A program made the translations under genes and the position numbers. DNA of 32,752 nucleotides, taken from positions 1 through 32,752 of the forward strand of contig JADCJE010000189.1 of NCBI GenBank assembly GCA_020247305.1, read 5' to 3'. Shown piece after piece: positions 1-7,410 of this stretch; position 1 is the stretch's first letter, and the number at the start of each line of letters is the position of its first letter. This DNA comes from Phycisphaerales bacterium (GTDB lineage Bacteria; Planctomycetota; UBA1135; UBA2386). The notes under the pieces are model-generated. The model worked only from the letters and a program-made list of their open reading frames with translations. It made no database searches and was not told the DNA's origin.

Positions 1-1
1 C

Positions 2-31
2 GTGCAGGTTGCCGATGTCATGGGCAGGTAG
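2..31 (+). CDS. 3' end of an upstream gene, possibly fliM (partial)
   Basis: The frame starting at base 2 ends in TAG at 29-31 and reads VQVADVMGR before the stop. This resembles the usual end of the flagellar switch protein FliM, which often closes with a VQV-x-E/D-V-L type strand. It stops three bases before the fliN start, as expected for a fliM-fliN operon. Only nine codons are visible, so the identification rests mainly on the neighbour and remains tentative. Confidence 0.35.
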   Translation: MQVADVMGR

Positions 32-34
32 GCA

Positions 35-436
35 ATGGCCGACGCAAAGACCATGAACGACGCCATCTGGGGCGCTGACCAGGTCGCCCGCGCGAGCGCC
101 GAGCTCGCCGCAGCGGCCGCCGACGTGCACCCGGTGGTGTTCGGCCAGCTCGCGCCCGGCACGAAGGGCGACAGCGTGCGCAACCTCGATCTGCTGCTCG
201 ACGTCGACATCCCGATCGCGGTCGAGGTCGGTCGCGCCAAGATGCCGCTCGACGACGTGCTGAAGCTGGTGCCCGGCAGCGTCATTCCGCTCGACAAGAA
301 GGCCGAGGAACCCGTCGACCTGCGCGTCAACGGCAAGCTCGTCGCCCGCGGCGAGGTCGTGCTCGTGGACGACTGCTACGGCTTGCGCATCACGCAGATC
401 GTCGACGCCAAGGGCCGCCTCGACAGCCTGCGCTGA
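35..436 (+). CDS. fliN: Flagellar motor switch protein FliN
   Basis: This 133-residue protein has a short Ala-rich N-terminal part (about residues 1-45) followed by one SpoA/FliN C-ring domain (about 46-128). The domain has the family pattern: a hydrophobic beta strand in DLLLDVDIPIAVEVG, then PLDDVLKLVPGSVIPLDK, a VNGKLVARGEVVLVDD hairpin and a final GLRITQIV strand. In other bacteria FliN forms the lower C-ring of the flagellar motor with FliM and FliG, and binds CheY or FliH. Length and architecture match ordinary FliN. The ATG at 35 lies just after the previous stop (29-31), so the gene is probably translationally coupled to it. A second in-frame ATG at 50 cannot be excluded as the start. 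Confidence 0.9.
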   Translation: MADAKTMNDAIWGADQVARASAELAAAAADVHPVVFGQLAPGTKGDSVRNLDLLLDVDIPIAVEVGRAKMPLDDVLKLVPGSVIPLDKKAEEPVDLRVNGKLVARGEVVLVDDCYGLRITQIVDAKGRLDSLR

Positions 437-463
437 GCCGCGCGCTGCCGCCGCTGCCTGCCG

Positions 464-1237
464 CTACGGCGTCGCGAGGCGGAACGTGAACGGCTGCTCG
501 ACGACGCCCGGACCGCGGTCGAACCGCCAGCGCGTCGCCGCGCGCCGCGCCGCCGTGTCCAGCAGGGCGCTGCCGCTGCTGCGGACCAGTTCGCAGGCGG
601 CGACGCGACCGGCGGCGTCGATCGCGAGCTGCAGCACGACGGTGCCCTGGATGCGGCGCAGGCGCGCCAGTTCCGGATAGTCGGGCGCGGGGTTTTCGCC
701 CGGCAGCGGGGAGGGCACCTCCGGCCGGAACGCGCCGCCGATCGGCGCTGCGGGCGTCGGTGTCGGCTGCGGGGCGACGACCGGATCGGCAGCGGCTTCG
801 GTCGGAGCAGCGGCGGCCGGCTGCGGCGGCGCGCTCGCCTTGATGCGGGCGAAGGCGCAGCGCGCGCGGTCGTCGAAGCGCGGCTCCGGCGCGTGATCGC
901 CGACGACCTCCGGTTCGGCGGTCGCCGGCGGTTCGCCGGTCGCAGCGTCCGCGAGTTCGCCGCCGGTCGTGGCCGTCGGCGGCGGTTCCTCGGCTTCGAC
1001 CACGACTGGCGGCGTCGGCGGTTCGGGCGGGCGCGCGATCGCGCCCTCTGGTTGCAGCAGCGACGCTTCGACGGCGAACGCGACCGGCGGCCGTTCGTGG
1101 GCAGCGCTCGCTGTTGCTGGCCCGCCCGCGGCCACGGTGAGCATGCCCGCGTGCAGGGCCACCGACGCCGCGAAGGCCGCGGCGGCGGGCAGCCGGCGGG
1201 CGGTTCGTCGGGCGGCGGGTCGGACTGGGCGGCGCAC
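464..1237 (-). CDS. TonB-like energy transducer (TonB_C domain)
   Basis: From the GTG at 1237 this is a 257-residue protein. It has a basic N-terminus, one hydrophobic segment (about residues 16-38, rich in Ala and Val), a long Pro/Glu/Ala-rich periplasmic spacer, and a C-terminal TonB domain beginning near PDYPELARLRRIQGTVVLQ and ending in a WRF strand. TonB links the inner-membrane proton motive force to outer-membrane receptors. The frame is open further upstream to an ATG at 1567, but that extension is Arg-rich out-of-frame-type sequence, so I place the start just before the membrane anchor; no clear ribosome site was seen. It is divergent from a TonB-dependent receptor and convergent with fliN. 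No exbB/exbD lies in the window. It could serve the adjacent receptor or several receptors. Confidence 0.78.
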   Translation of the reverse strand: MRRPVRPAARRTARRLPAAAAFAASVALHAGMLTVAAGGPATASAAHERPPVAFAVEASLLQPEGAIARPPEPPTPPVVVEAEEPPPTATTGGELADAATGEPPATAEPEVVGDHAPEPRFDDRARCAFARIKASAPPQPAAAAPTEAAADPVVAPQPTPTPAAPIGGAFRPEVPSPLPGENPAPDYPELARLRRIQGTVVLQLAIDAAGRVAACELVRSSGSALLDTAARRAATRWRFDRGPGVVEQPFTFRLATP

Positions 1238-1337
1238 GGCGACGCTGATGCAATCGGCGTGCCCTGTGCGCTCGCCCCGGCCTCCGCTGCCGCGTGCGTT
1301 CGCCGCGCCGCGCCAAGCGTGCCCGCTGCGGAACGGG

Positions 1338-1355
1338 TGTCGCAGTCCTACGACA
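1338..1355. promoter_or_regulatory. Candidate operator: inverted repeat TGTCG-N8-CGACA (copy 1)
   Basis: Perfect 5-bp inverted arms TGTCG and CGACA are separated by 8 bases. The 18-bp site is preceded by GGAACGGG. A second copy with the same arms, spacing and near-identical preceding sequence lies 87 bp further on. Both are between two divergent genes, which fits a repressor or activator site. The regulator is unknown. Confidence 0.45.
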
Positions 1356-1424
1356 GGCGCGATGACCCGGCGCTGCGCCGGTGTGCCGGTCGCGCGCGGA
1401 GTGCCGTGGCCGCGGCGGAACAGG

Positions 1425-1442
1425 TGTCGCTGACATGCGACA
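1425..1442. promoter_or_regulatory. Candidate operator: inverted repeat TGTCG-N8-CGACA (copy 2)
   Basis: This is the second copy of the 18-bp site, with arms extending to 6 bp (TGTCGC and GCGACA) around TGACAT, preceded by GGAACAGG. It sits midway between the two divergent start codons, about 188 bp from each. Confidence 0.45.
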
Positions 1443-1625
1443 CGGTCGACCGCGCGAGGCCCCATCGCGGGGTCCTGCGCGTGGCGTGATCGGCGCCCCG
1501 CATGCCGACGATCGCCGTCGTTCGCCGTCATCGCGCGATGGTGCCGTGCGCCGGCGGTCATCGGCACAGCCCTTGCGAGGCAGCGGCGGCGCGGCGACCT
1601 CCCTCATCGCGGCTGGCGGACCGCT

Positions 1626-1675
1626 TCGCATGCCCCCTCTTCGCATGACCCCTCATCGCATGACCCCTCATCGCA
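1626..1675 (+). repeat. 15-bp tandem repeat covering three in-frame ATG codons of the receptor gene
   Basis: Three 15-bp units begin at 1626, 1641 and 1656, followed by a partial unit at 1671. The last two full units (TCGCATGACCCCTCA) are identical and the first differs at two positions. Because 15 is a multiple of three, each unit supplies an in-frame ATG (1630, 1645, 1660) and a five-residue repeat ending in Arg-Met. Confidence 0.9.
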
Positions 1676-3933
1676 AGATCAAGATCACGTCGACCCACGC
1701 GCCGCTCCTCGCCGCGCCGAGCGTGCTCGCGCTCGCCGCGGTCGCACTCGCCGTTCCGATGGCAGCGCAGGCCGTCGCCGCGCAGGGCGATGCCGCCGGC
1801 AACACGCCTGCGGCAGGGCCGAACCCGCCAGCCACGGCGCCGCAGCCGACGTCGACGCCGCAGGATCCGCCGCAAGCGCCGGTCGCCCGGAACCCGCAGC
1901 AGCCCGCCGCGCCCGGCAACCGCCTGCCGGAAGTGCTGGTCACCGAACTGCCGCCCGACGAACAGCGGCAACTCAGCGAGGTGCCGATCGACAACCCGGG
2001 CGCGCGCGCGCGCATCGGTCCCGACGAGATGGCGCGGTCGACCGGCTGGAGCATCCAGAGCGCGCTGCGCCGGACGCCCGGCGTGCACATCCAGGACGAG
2101 ACCGGCTCGGACTCGCTGCCCAACATCGCCATCCGCGGCGTCACCAACGGCGCCGAAGGCGCGTGGCGCTCGATCAACCTCGGCATGTACGTCGACGGCA
2201 TCCCGCTCGCGCCGGCGCCGTACGGCCAGCCCGGCAACTCGCTCTTTCCGCTGGCGATGGAGCGCGTCTACGGCGTCGACGTCCAGCGCGGCGGCGGCGG
2301 CGTGCGCTACGGCCCGAACAACGTGTCGGGCGTCGTCAACTTCCTGACTCGGCCGATCCCGACCGACCCGACGCTGGTCGCGCGCGTCCGCGCCGACACG
2401 TTCGCGAACAACTCGTACTACACGGCGGTCGGCGCGACCGAGGGCGCCTTCGGCGCGCTGCTCGAAGGCGTCTACAAGCACGGCGAGACCTTCCGCGACA
2501 ACGGCGACTACACGCTGCAGAATTACGCGCTGAAGACGCGCTACGAAGCCTCGTCGTCGGTGCGCGTGCTGGCGCAGGTCGAGACCTTCGACGACGACTC
2601 CAACCTCAGCGACGGCCTGTCGCTGGCGGCCTACCGCGCCAACCCGCGCCAGTCGACCGCGCCGCAGAACCGCTTCCGCGGCGAGCAGGACCGCGTCAAC
2701 CTCAAGCTGGAGTGGGACGTCGACGCCGACACGCGCTTCGAGCTGATCACGTACGCCTTCGACGGCAACCGCACGTTCTTCCTCGGCACGCCGACCGACC
2801 ACGCCAACGCGCCGCTGCAGTTCGTCCAGGCGACGCCGCGGCCGATCCGCACGGCGGCGATCCAGCCGCAGGTGACGCACGTCTACGACCTCGGCGGCGC
2901 CACTGGCGAACTGCACGCCGGCGTGCGCTACCTGCAGGAGGACATCGTGCGCAGCGTGCGCCGGCAGTTCCCCAACGGCACGGAGCAGCTGCGCAGCGAA
3001 GAGCAGTACGACTACTACACCGGTTCGGCGTGGGTCGAGAACGCGCTGCGCTTCGACGACTGGACGGTGACGCCCGGAGTGCGCTTCGAGTACGTCGAGA
3101 TCGACGGCCGCAACCGCGCCAACACCAACGCGGCCCTGGTCGGCCTGGAGACGACGAAGAACTTCGCCGAGGCGCTGCCTTCGCTCACCGTCGCCCGCCG
3201 GATCTCGGACGCGTGGGGGCTGTACGCCGGCGCCCAGGCGACCTTCGCCGCGCCACAGGCGCCGCAGATCTCGATCACCAACAACCCGCAGGACATCAGC
3301 GCGCAGTACGCGTGGGTGTACGAGACCGGCTCGCGCACGCGCACGGCCGACGGCCTGCTGGGCACCGACCTGTCGCTGTTCCAGATCGAGTACGACGACC
3401 GGCTGGTGCAGGACCCGGACCAGTTCGACGTCTTCGTCAACGCCGGCAGTTCGCGCCACCGCGGCGTCGAGCTGGCGCTCGACAGCGACCTGACCGCGGC
3501 CGGCCTCGCCGGCGTGACGCTGTGGACGACGACGACGTACACCGAGTCGACGTTCACCAATGGCGCCTTCGACGGCAACCGTTTCGCCGGCGCGCCGACG
3601 TGGCTGGCGTCGTGGGGCCTGCGCTACCTGCACGAGCCGACCGGCCTGTGGATCGGCTGCGACGGCGTCTACGTCGGCGAGGCGTTCAGCGACGCGGAGA
3701 ACACGCGCGCGATCAACGCCGCCGGCACGCGCGGCCTGCGGCCGACCTACGAGATCTGGAACGCCAGCATCGGCTGGGACCACAGGTTCTCGTCGCAGAC
3801 CGAGGTCAACGTGCTGGCCGGTGCGCGCAACGTCTTCGACGAGGACTGGTTCGAGATCCGGTCCGGCCGCGGCATCTACCCGGGCGCGCCGCCGAGCTAC
3901 GTCTTCCAGCTCGGCGTCACGCACCGCTTCTGA
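1630..3933 (+). CDS. TonB-dependent outer-membrane receptor
   Basis: This 767-residue receptor has a basic N-terminus, a signal-peptide-like hydrophobic stretch (about residues 24-48, ending AAQA), a Pro/Gln-rich linker, and a possible TonB box around LPEVLVTEL (99-107). A plug domain (about 115-245) carries the family motifs: ALRRTPGVHIQ, NIAIRG, YVDGIPL and VRYGPNNVSGVVNFLT. A beta-barrel follows to the terminal THRF, ending in Phe as usual for outer-membrane barrels. FecA-like receptors (iron chelates) are the nearest type I can recall, but the ligand cannot be read from sequence. Three in-frame ATGs (1630, 1645, 1660) come from a tandem repeat; I chose the first. It is divergent from the TonB-like gene and 49 bp upstream of a secreted glycosidase-like gene that may be co-transcribed. 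Confidence 0.88.
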   Translation: MPPLRMTPHRMTPHRKIKITSTHAPLLAAPSVLALAAVALAVPMAAQAVAAQGDAAGNTPAAGPNPPATAPQPTSTPQDPPQAPVARNPQQPAAPGNRLPEVLVTELPPDEQRQLSEVPIDNPGARARIGPDEMARSTGWSIQSALRRTPGVHIQDETGSDSLPNIAIRGVTNGAEGAWRSINLGMYVDGIPLAPAPYGQPGNSLFPLAMERVYGVDVQRGGGGVRYGPNNVSGVVNFLTRPIPTDPTLVARVRADTFANNSYYTAVGATEGAFGALLEGVYKHGETFRDNGDYTLQNYALKTRYEASSSVRVLAQVETFDDDSNLSDGLSLAAYRANPRQSTAPQNRFRGEQDRVNLKLEWDVDADTRFELITYAFDGNRTFFLGTPTDHANAPLQFVQATPRPIRTAAIQPQVTHVYDLGGATGELHAGVRYLQEDIVRSVRRQFPNGTEQLRSEEQYDYYTGSAWVENALRFDDWTVTPGVRFEYVEIDGRNRANTNAALVGLETTKNFAEALPSLTVARRISDAWGLYAGAQATFAAPQAPQISITNNPQDISAQYAWVYETGSRTRTADGLLGTDLSLFQIEYDDRLVQDPDQFDVFVNAGSSRHRGVELALDSDLTAAGLAGVTLWTTTTYTESTFTNGAFDGNRFAGAPTWLASWGLRYLHEPTGLWIGCDGVYVGEAFSDAENTRAINAAGTRGLRPTYEIWNASIGWDHRFSSQTEVNVLAGARNVFDEDWFEIRSGRGIYPGAPPSYVFQLGVTHRF

Positions 3934-3967
3934 ACCTGCTGAGCCTGTGCACCTGCTGAACCTGCTG
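3931..3967 (+). repeat. Short direct repeats after the receptor stop codon
   Basis: TGAACCTGCTG occurs at 3931-3941 and again at 3957-3967, with related CCTG-containing nonamers between. The first copy contains the receptor's TGA stop. It fills the 49-bp spacer before the next start; no function is evident. Confidence 0.6.
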
Positions 3968-3982
3968 CCAACCCCATTGCCC

Positions 3983-5980
3983 ATGCACCCGATCGCCATC
4001 GCTGCCCTGTCCCTCCTCGCGGGCGCCGCCGCTGCCGCGCAGGACCCGCCCGTGCCAACGCGCGAGTTCGAGATCCGCGGCGACCGCGCCTTCCTCGGCG
4101 GCGAGCCGTTCGAACTGTGGGGCGTGCGCTGCGGCAACGCGCTCTACAGCCAGACCGTCACCGAGCGCCATGTGCGAGCGTTCGACAGCTGGAACGCGCA
4201 CGGCGTCAACGCCATCGCCGTCTACCTGCAGGGCAGCCACGGCGGCTGGCCGGACGCCGAGGCCGGGCTCAACGGCTTCGAGCGCGACGGCCGGCTCAAG
4301 CCCGACGTCGCCGCGCGGCTGGAGTGGCTGGTGCGCGAAGCCGATGCGCGCGGCATGGTGGTCTGCGTCGGCGTGATGTCGCCGCGCAAGGACCAGGTCC
4401 TGGAGGGCGAGGCGGCGATCGAGCGCGCGATCAAGGCGACCGGCGCGTTCCTGCAGGCGCGCGGCCTGCGCAACGTCTTCGTCGACCTGATGCACGAGTT
4501 CGACCACACCGAGCGCGCCGACCAGCCGCTGCTGCGCGAGCCCGACGGCGCCGCCAAGAAGGCGAAGCTGACCGCGTGGTTCCAATCGTCGTGCAAGGAC
4601 ATCGAGGTCGGCGTCTGCCCGTACGAGAAGTCGACGACGACCGACTCGTACCCTGGCATGACGGTGCGCATCGTCCAGAAGAGCATGGCCATCCCCGACG
4701 GCGGCTGGGTGGTCAACGTCGAGTCGCAGAAGCGCGATTCGTACGAGAACGACGGCGTGTTCACGCCCGGACAGGTCGAGGCGGTGCTAGACGACTGCGA
4801 GCGCTACCTCGCCGCACCGCACGCGGCCATGTTCTTCCACGCCGCGTTCATCCAGGGCATCGGCGGCGGCAGCGGCAGCGCACCGCATCCCGAACTCGGC
4901 GGCGCCGGCGACACGCAGGGCAATCGCGGCGTCCGCTTCTACTACGAATGGGTGCGCGATCACGTCGGCAGGTGGGAGTACCCGCGGCACGTGCCGGTCG
5001 CCAAGGCGGCGGCGGCGACGGCTGCCGCGCCCGCGCCGACGCGCGAGTTCGAGGTCCGCGACGGCGTGGCGTTCCTCGGCGGCCAACCCGTGCGGCTGTG
5101 GGGCCTGCGCACCAACAACGCGCTGCTCAGCCCGGCGGTGACCGAGCGCCTGTGCAACAACCTCGACAACATGGCGGCGCACGGCATCAACCTCGTGAGC
5201 GTCGGCCTGCAGGGCACCAACGGCGGCTGGCCGGACGTCGACGCCGGGCCCAATGCGTTCACCTCGGACGGCCGCCTGATCCCGGCGTTCGCGCGGCGGC
5301 TGGAGCGCGTCGTCCGCGCGGCGGACGAGCGCGGCATGGTCGTGCTCGTCGTGCTGATGATGCCGCGCAAGGACCAGCTGCTGCGCGACGAGGCGGCGGT
5401 GAAGCGCGCGGTCGAGGAGTCGGCGCGGTGCCTGGAGTCGCGCGGCCTGCGCAACGTGATGGTCTGCCTGTACCAGGAGTTCCACCACCCGACCCGCATC
5501 GACCACGAGATCTTCCGCGAGCCGTCGGGGCCGGCGAAGAAGGCGCTGCTGGCGTCGTGGTGGAAGGCGATCGCGCCCGCCATCGAGGTCGGCATCGTGC
5601 CGAACCACCTCAACGGCTCGGCGGTCGACTTCCCCGGTTGCGACGTGCCGATGCTGCACGAGGAGATGGCGCCGCCGGCGCAGGGCTTCTTCGTCAACAC
5701 CGAGACCGCCGACGAGGACAACAGCGGCAACGAGGGCGTGTTCACCAAGCAGAGCAAGGCGCGGCTGGAGAAGCTGTGGGCCGGCCAGCTGGCGCTGGGC
5801 CGCGGCGCCATGCTGTTCCGCACCTGCTACGCCGAGGACGTCCGCGGCCGCATGGGCGTCGGCCCCAACGCCGAGATGGGCGGCGACGGCAAGGGCGAGA
5901 GCGACCGCGGCATCCGCTTCTTCTACGACTGGTCGCGCCGCAACCTCGGGCGCTGGGAGTACCCGGCGCACGTGCGGTAG
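3983..5980 (+). CDS. Secreted protein with two tandem glycoside-hydrolase-like (clan GH-A type) domains
   Basis: This 665-residue protein has a signal peptide (about 1-20, ending AAAAQ) and two homologous halves, about residues 26-340 and 353-665, joined by an Ala-rich linker. Each half starts with TREFE and runs through an FLGG-P-LWG strand, a GGWPD loop, RGMVV and PRKDQ, and ends GRWEYP-HV. A glutamate after strand 4 (E172 in LMHEF, E499 in LYQEF) and one near strand 7 (E247 in VNVES, E574 in VNTET) are 75 residues apart in both halves. This fits the acid/base and nucleophile pair of GH5-like barrels. No exact family is recognised and the substrate is unknown. The ATG at 3983 is the first before the signal peptide; I see no strong ribosome site. 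Its position after the TonB-dependent receptor suggests a shared substrate pathway. Confidence 0.6.
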   Translation: MHPIAIAALSLLAGAAAAAQDPPVPTREFEIRGDRAFLGGEPFELWGVRCGNALYSQTVTERHVRAFDSWNAHGVNAIAVYLQGSHGGWPDAEAGLNGFERDGRLKPDVAARLEWLVREADARGMVVCVGVMSPRKDQVLEGEAAIERAIKATGAFLQARGLRNVFVDLMHEFDHTERADQPLLREPDGAAKKAKLTAWFQSSCKDIEVGVCPYEKSTTTDSYPGMTVRIVQKSMAIPDGGWVVNVESQKRDSYENDGVFTPGQVEAVLDDCERYLAAPHAAMFFHAAFIQGIGGGSGSAPHPELGGAGDTQGNRGVRFYYEWVRDHVGRWEYPRHVPVAKAAAATAAAPAPTREFEVRDGVAFLGGQPVRLWGLRTNNALLSPAVTERLCNNLDNMAAHGINLVSVGLQGTNGGWPDVDAGPNAFTSDGRLIPAFARRLERVVRAADERGMVVLVVLMMPRKDQLLRDEAAVKRAVEESARCLESRGLRNVMVCLYQEFHHPTRIDHEIFREPSGPAKKALLASWWKAIAPAIEVGIVPNHLNGSAVDFPGCDVPMLHEEMAPPAQGFFVNTETADEDNSGNEGVFTKQSKARLEKLWAGQLALGRGAMLFRTCYAEDVRGRMGVGPNAEMGGDGKGESDRGIRFFYDWSRRNLGRWEYPAHVR

Positions 5981-5995
5981 CGGTCGTTCACCGCA
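5973..5995. terminator. Weak hairpin between convergent genes
   Basis: TGCGGT and ACCGCA form a 6-bp stem with an 11-base loop across the 7-bp gap between two convergent stop codons. There is no T-tract, so a terminator role is uncertain. Confidence 0.25.
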
Positions 5996-7301
5996 GCGCG
6001 ATCGTCGCGAACGCCGCCGCCGCGCCGAGCAGCAGCGGCGGCGCCACCGCGCGCAGCAGGGCCACGACCTCGACGCGCGCGAGGCCGGCGACGCAGGCGA
6101 CGACCGCCGCCGCCGGGCTCAGGGTGCGGCCGAACGCGCCGCCGAGGCACGCGAACGCGGCGCCGCGGTCGACGTCGGGGCCGGCCGGCAAGCCGGCCAG
6201 CAGCGCCTGCGCCGACGCCAGCACCGAGCCGGAGCCCGAGCCGCTGAGCAGCGACAGGCCGAACGGGAACGCCGCGCACAGGGCGCCGTGCGCGGCGGGC
6301 GGCGTGGCGGCGAGCAGCGCCGAAGCGACGCCGCAGGCGGCGAGGCCGGCGCCGAACACCTGGGCGCAGACGGTGAGCGCGATGACGCCGGCGTAGGCCT
6401 GCCCCATGCCGTCGAAGAAGCGCGCCGCGCCGTCGCGCAGCGTCGGCCACGAGGTCGCCGCTGCGATCGCCGCGCCGACGAGCATCGCGCGCACGATCGC
6501 CAGCGCGCCGCCCCACGCGTCGGTGGGGCCGGTCGTCGGCGGTTGCAGCAGCCACTGCAGCGGCGCGCTTCCGGCCTGCGCGGCGAGCAGCAGTCCGACC
6601 GGCAGCAGCGGCACGGCCGCGCGCAGCAGATCGACCGGCCGCAGCGGCGGCAGGTCCGCCGCGTCGTTCGCCGGCGGCGCTGGCGCGTCGCGGCGCGCCC
6701 GCAGCGTCAGCCATGCCGTGCCGACGAGCAAACCTGCGAGGCTGGCCGGCAGCAGGTGGTCCTGCAGCGCGCGCGCCTGCGCCGCCGTCGCGCCGGTGAC
6801 GGCGAGCACGTCCTGCGCCCCTGGGCTCAGCAGATCGCCGCCGAACGACGCGCCGAACAGCACCGCGGCGGCGGCATGCGCCGCGTGCACGCGCGCGGCG
6901 CGCAGCAGCGGCAGCGCCAGCGGCCCGAGCACCGCCGCCGTGCCGGCCTGGCTCGGCACGGCGACGTTGACGAGGTACGCGGCGAGCGCGGCTGCCGGCA
7001 CGCACAGCCACGGCCAGCGGACCGCCGGACCGAGCAGCACGCGCGCGAGCGCGCGGTCGCAGCCGGTCCCCGCCAGCACTGCGGCGAAGCCGAGTGAGGC
7101 GCAGATCGGCGCCACGATCGGCGCCACGAGCGCGCGCGCGAATGCATCAGCGGCCAGCAGCGGCGCCCCGGCGAAGGCCGCCATCGCAGCGCCCGCAGCG
7201 AGCAGCACGAGTCGTACTTCGACGCCGCGCCCGACCGCGGCGACGGCGGCGGCGAGCGTTGCGAGCGCGAGAGCGAGCGGCCAGTCCACGATGCGGCGCA
7301 T
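5988..7301 (-). CDS. DcuC-like C4-dicarboxylate transporter (putative)
   Basis: This polytopic membrane protein of 437 residues has roughly 12 hydrophobic segments separated by short Arg-containing loops. Features resembling the DcuC branch of the ion-transporter superfamily include VNVAVPSQAGTAAVLGPL, FGASFGGDLLSPGAQDV in the first half, and the second-half counterpart SGSGSGSV with GGAFGRTLSPAAAV. DcuC family members exchange or export C4-dicarboxylates such as succinate; the substrate here is not established. Length is close to the usual 450-460. I chose the ATG at 7301, just before the first membrane segment; the frame runs open far upstream but there it overlaps the divergent exporter gene. 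Another carboxylate transporter of the same superfamily is the main alternative. Confidence 0.62.
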   Translation of the reverse strand: MRRIVDWPLALALATLAAAVAAVGRGVEVRLVLLAAGAAMAAFAGAPLLAADAFARALVAPIVAPICASLGFAAVLAGTGCDRALARVLLGPAVRWPWLCVPAAALAAYLVNVAVPSQAGTAAVLGPLALPLLRAARVHAAHAAAAVLFGASFGGDLLSPGAQDVLAVTGATAAQARALQDHLLPASLAGLLVGTAWLTLRARRDAPAPPANDAADLPPLRPVDLLRAAVPLLPVGLLLAAQAGSAPLQWLLQPPTTGPTDAWGGALAIVRAMLVGAAIAAATSWPTLRDGAARFFDGMGQAYAGVIALTVCAQVFGAGLAACGVASALLAATPPAAHGALCAAFPFGLSLLSGSGSGSVLASAQALLAGLPAGPDVDRGAAFACLGGAFGRTLSPAAAVVACVAGLARVEVVALLRAVAPPLLLGAAAAFATIALR

Positions 7302-7397
7302 TCGACGCGGCGGCGGCGCGAAGGCAACGGCCGGTCCGTCGATCGCCTCGTCGCGGCCCCGGCCCGCGACCGGCTGCTTCCGCGCCGGCGGTTGCCG

Positions 7398-7403
7398 TAC
7401 GCT
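7398..7403 (+). promoter_or_regulatory. Putative -10 element (TACGCT), leaderless arrangement
   Basis: TACGCT lies 7 bases before the GTG start of the exporter gene. This places transcription initiation at or next to the start codon. Similar TAnnnT boxes precede other starts in this window. No clear -35 was found. Confidence 0.35.
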
Positions 7404-7410
7404 CGCCGCC

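Larger units (their letters stand above)
1238..1629. other. Divergent intergenic region between the TonB-like gene and the receptor gene
   Basis: About 390 bases lie between the two divergent starts. I see no convincing coding frame; the open frames here translate to Arg-rich, low-complexity peptides. The region contains two matching inverted repeats (1338-1355 and 1425-1442), described separately. I looked for a cobalamin-type riboswitch, common before B12 receptors, and found no B12-box-like sequence. Confidence 0.6.

Noticed and set aside
1028..1048. GCGATCGC-centred palindromes (also near 17529, 20925, 29125, 31577)
   Set aside because: The octamer occurs several times, mostly within coding regions as Ala-Ile-Ala or Asp-Arg codons. 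It may be a compositional effect of GC-rich DNA; without a genome-wide count I do not call it an HIP1-like repeat.
1381..1629. An upstream extension of the receptor gene to ATG 1381
   Set aside because: The extra 83 codons are Arg/Gly-rich, unlike any receptor N-terminus, and they precede the signal peptide, which would then be internal.
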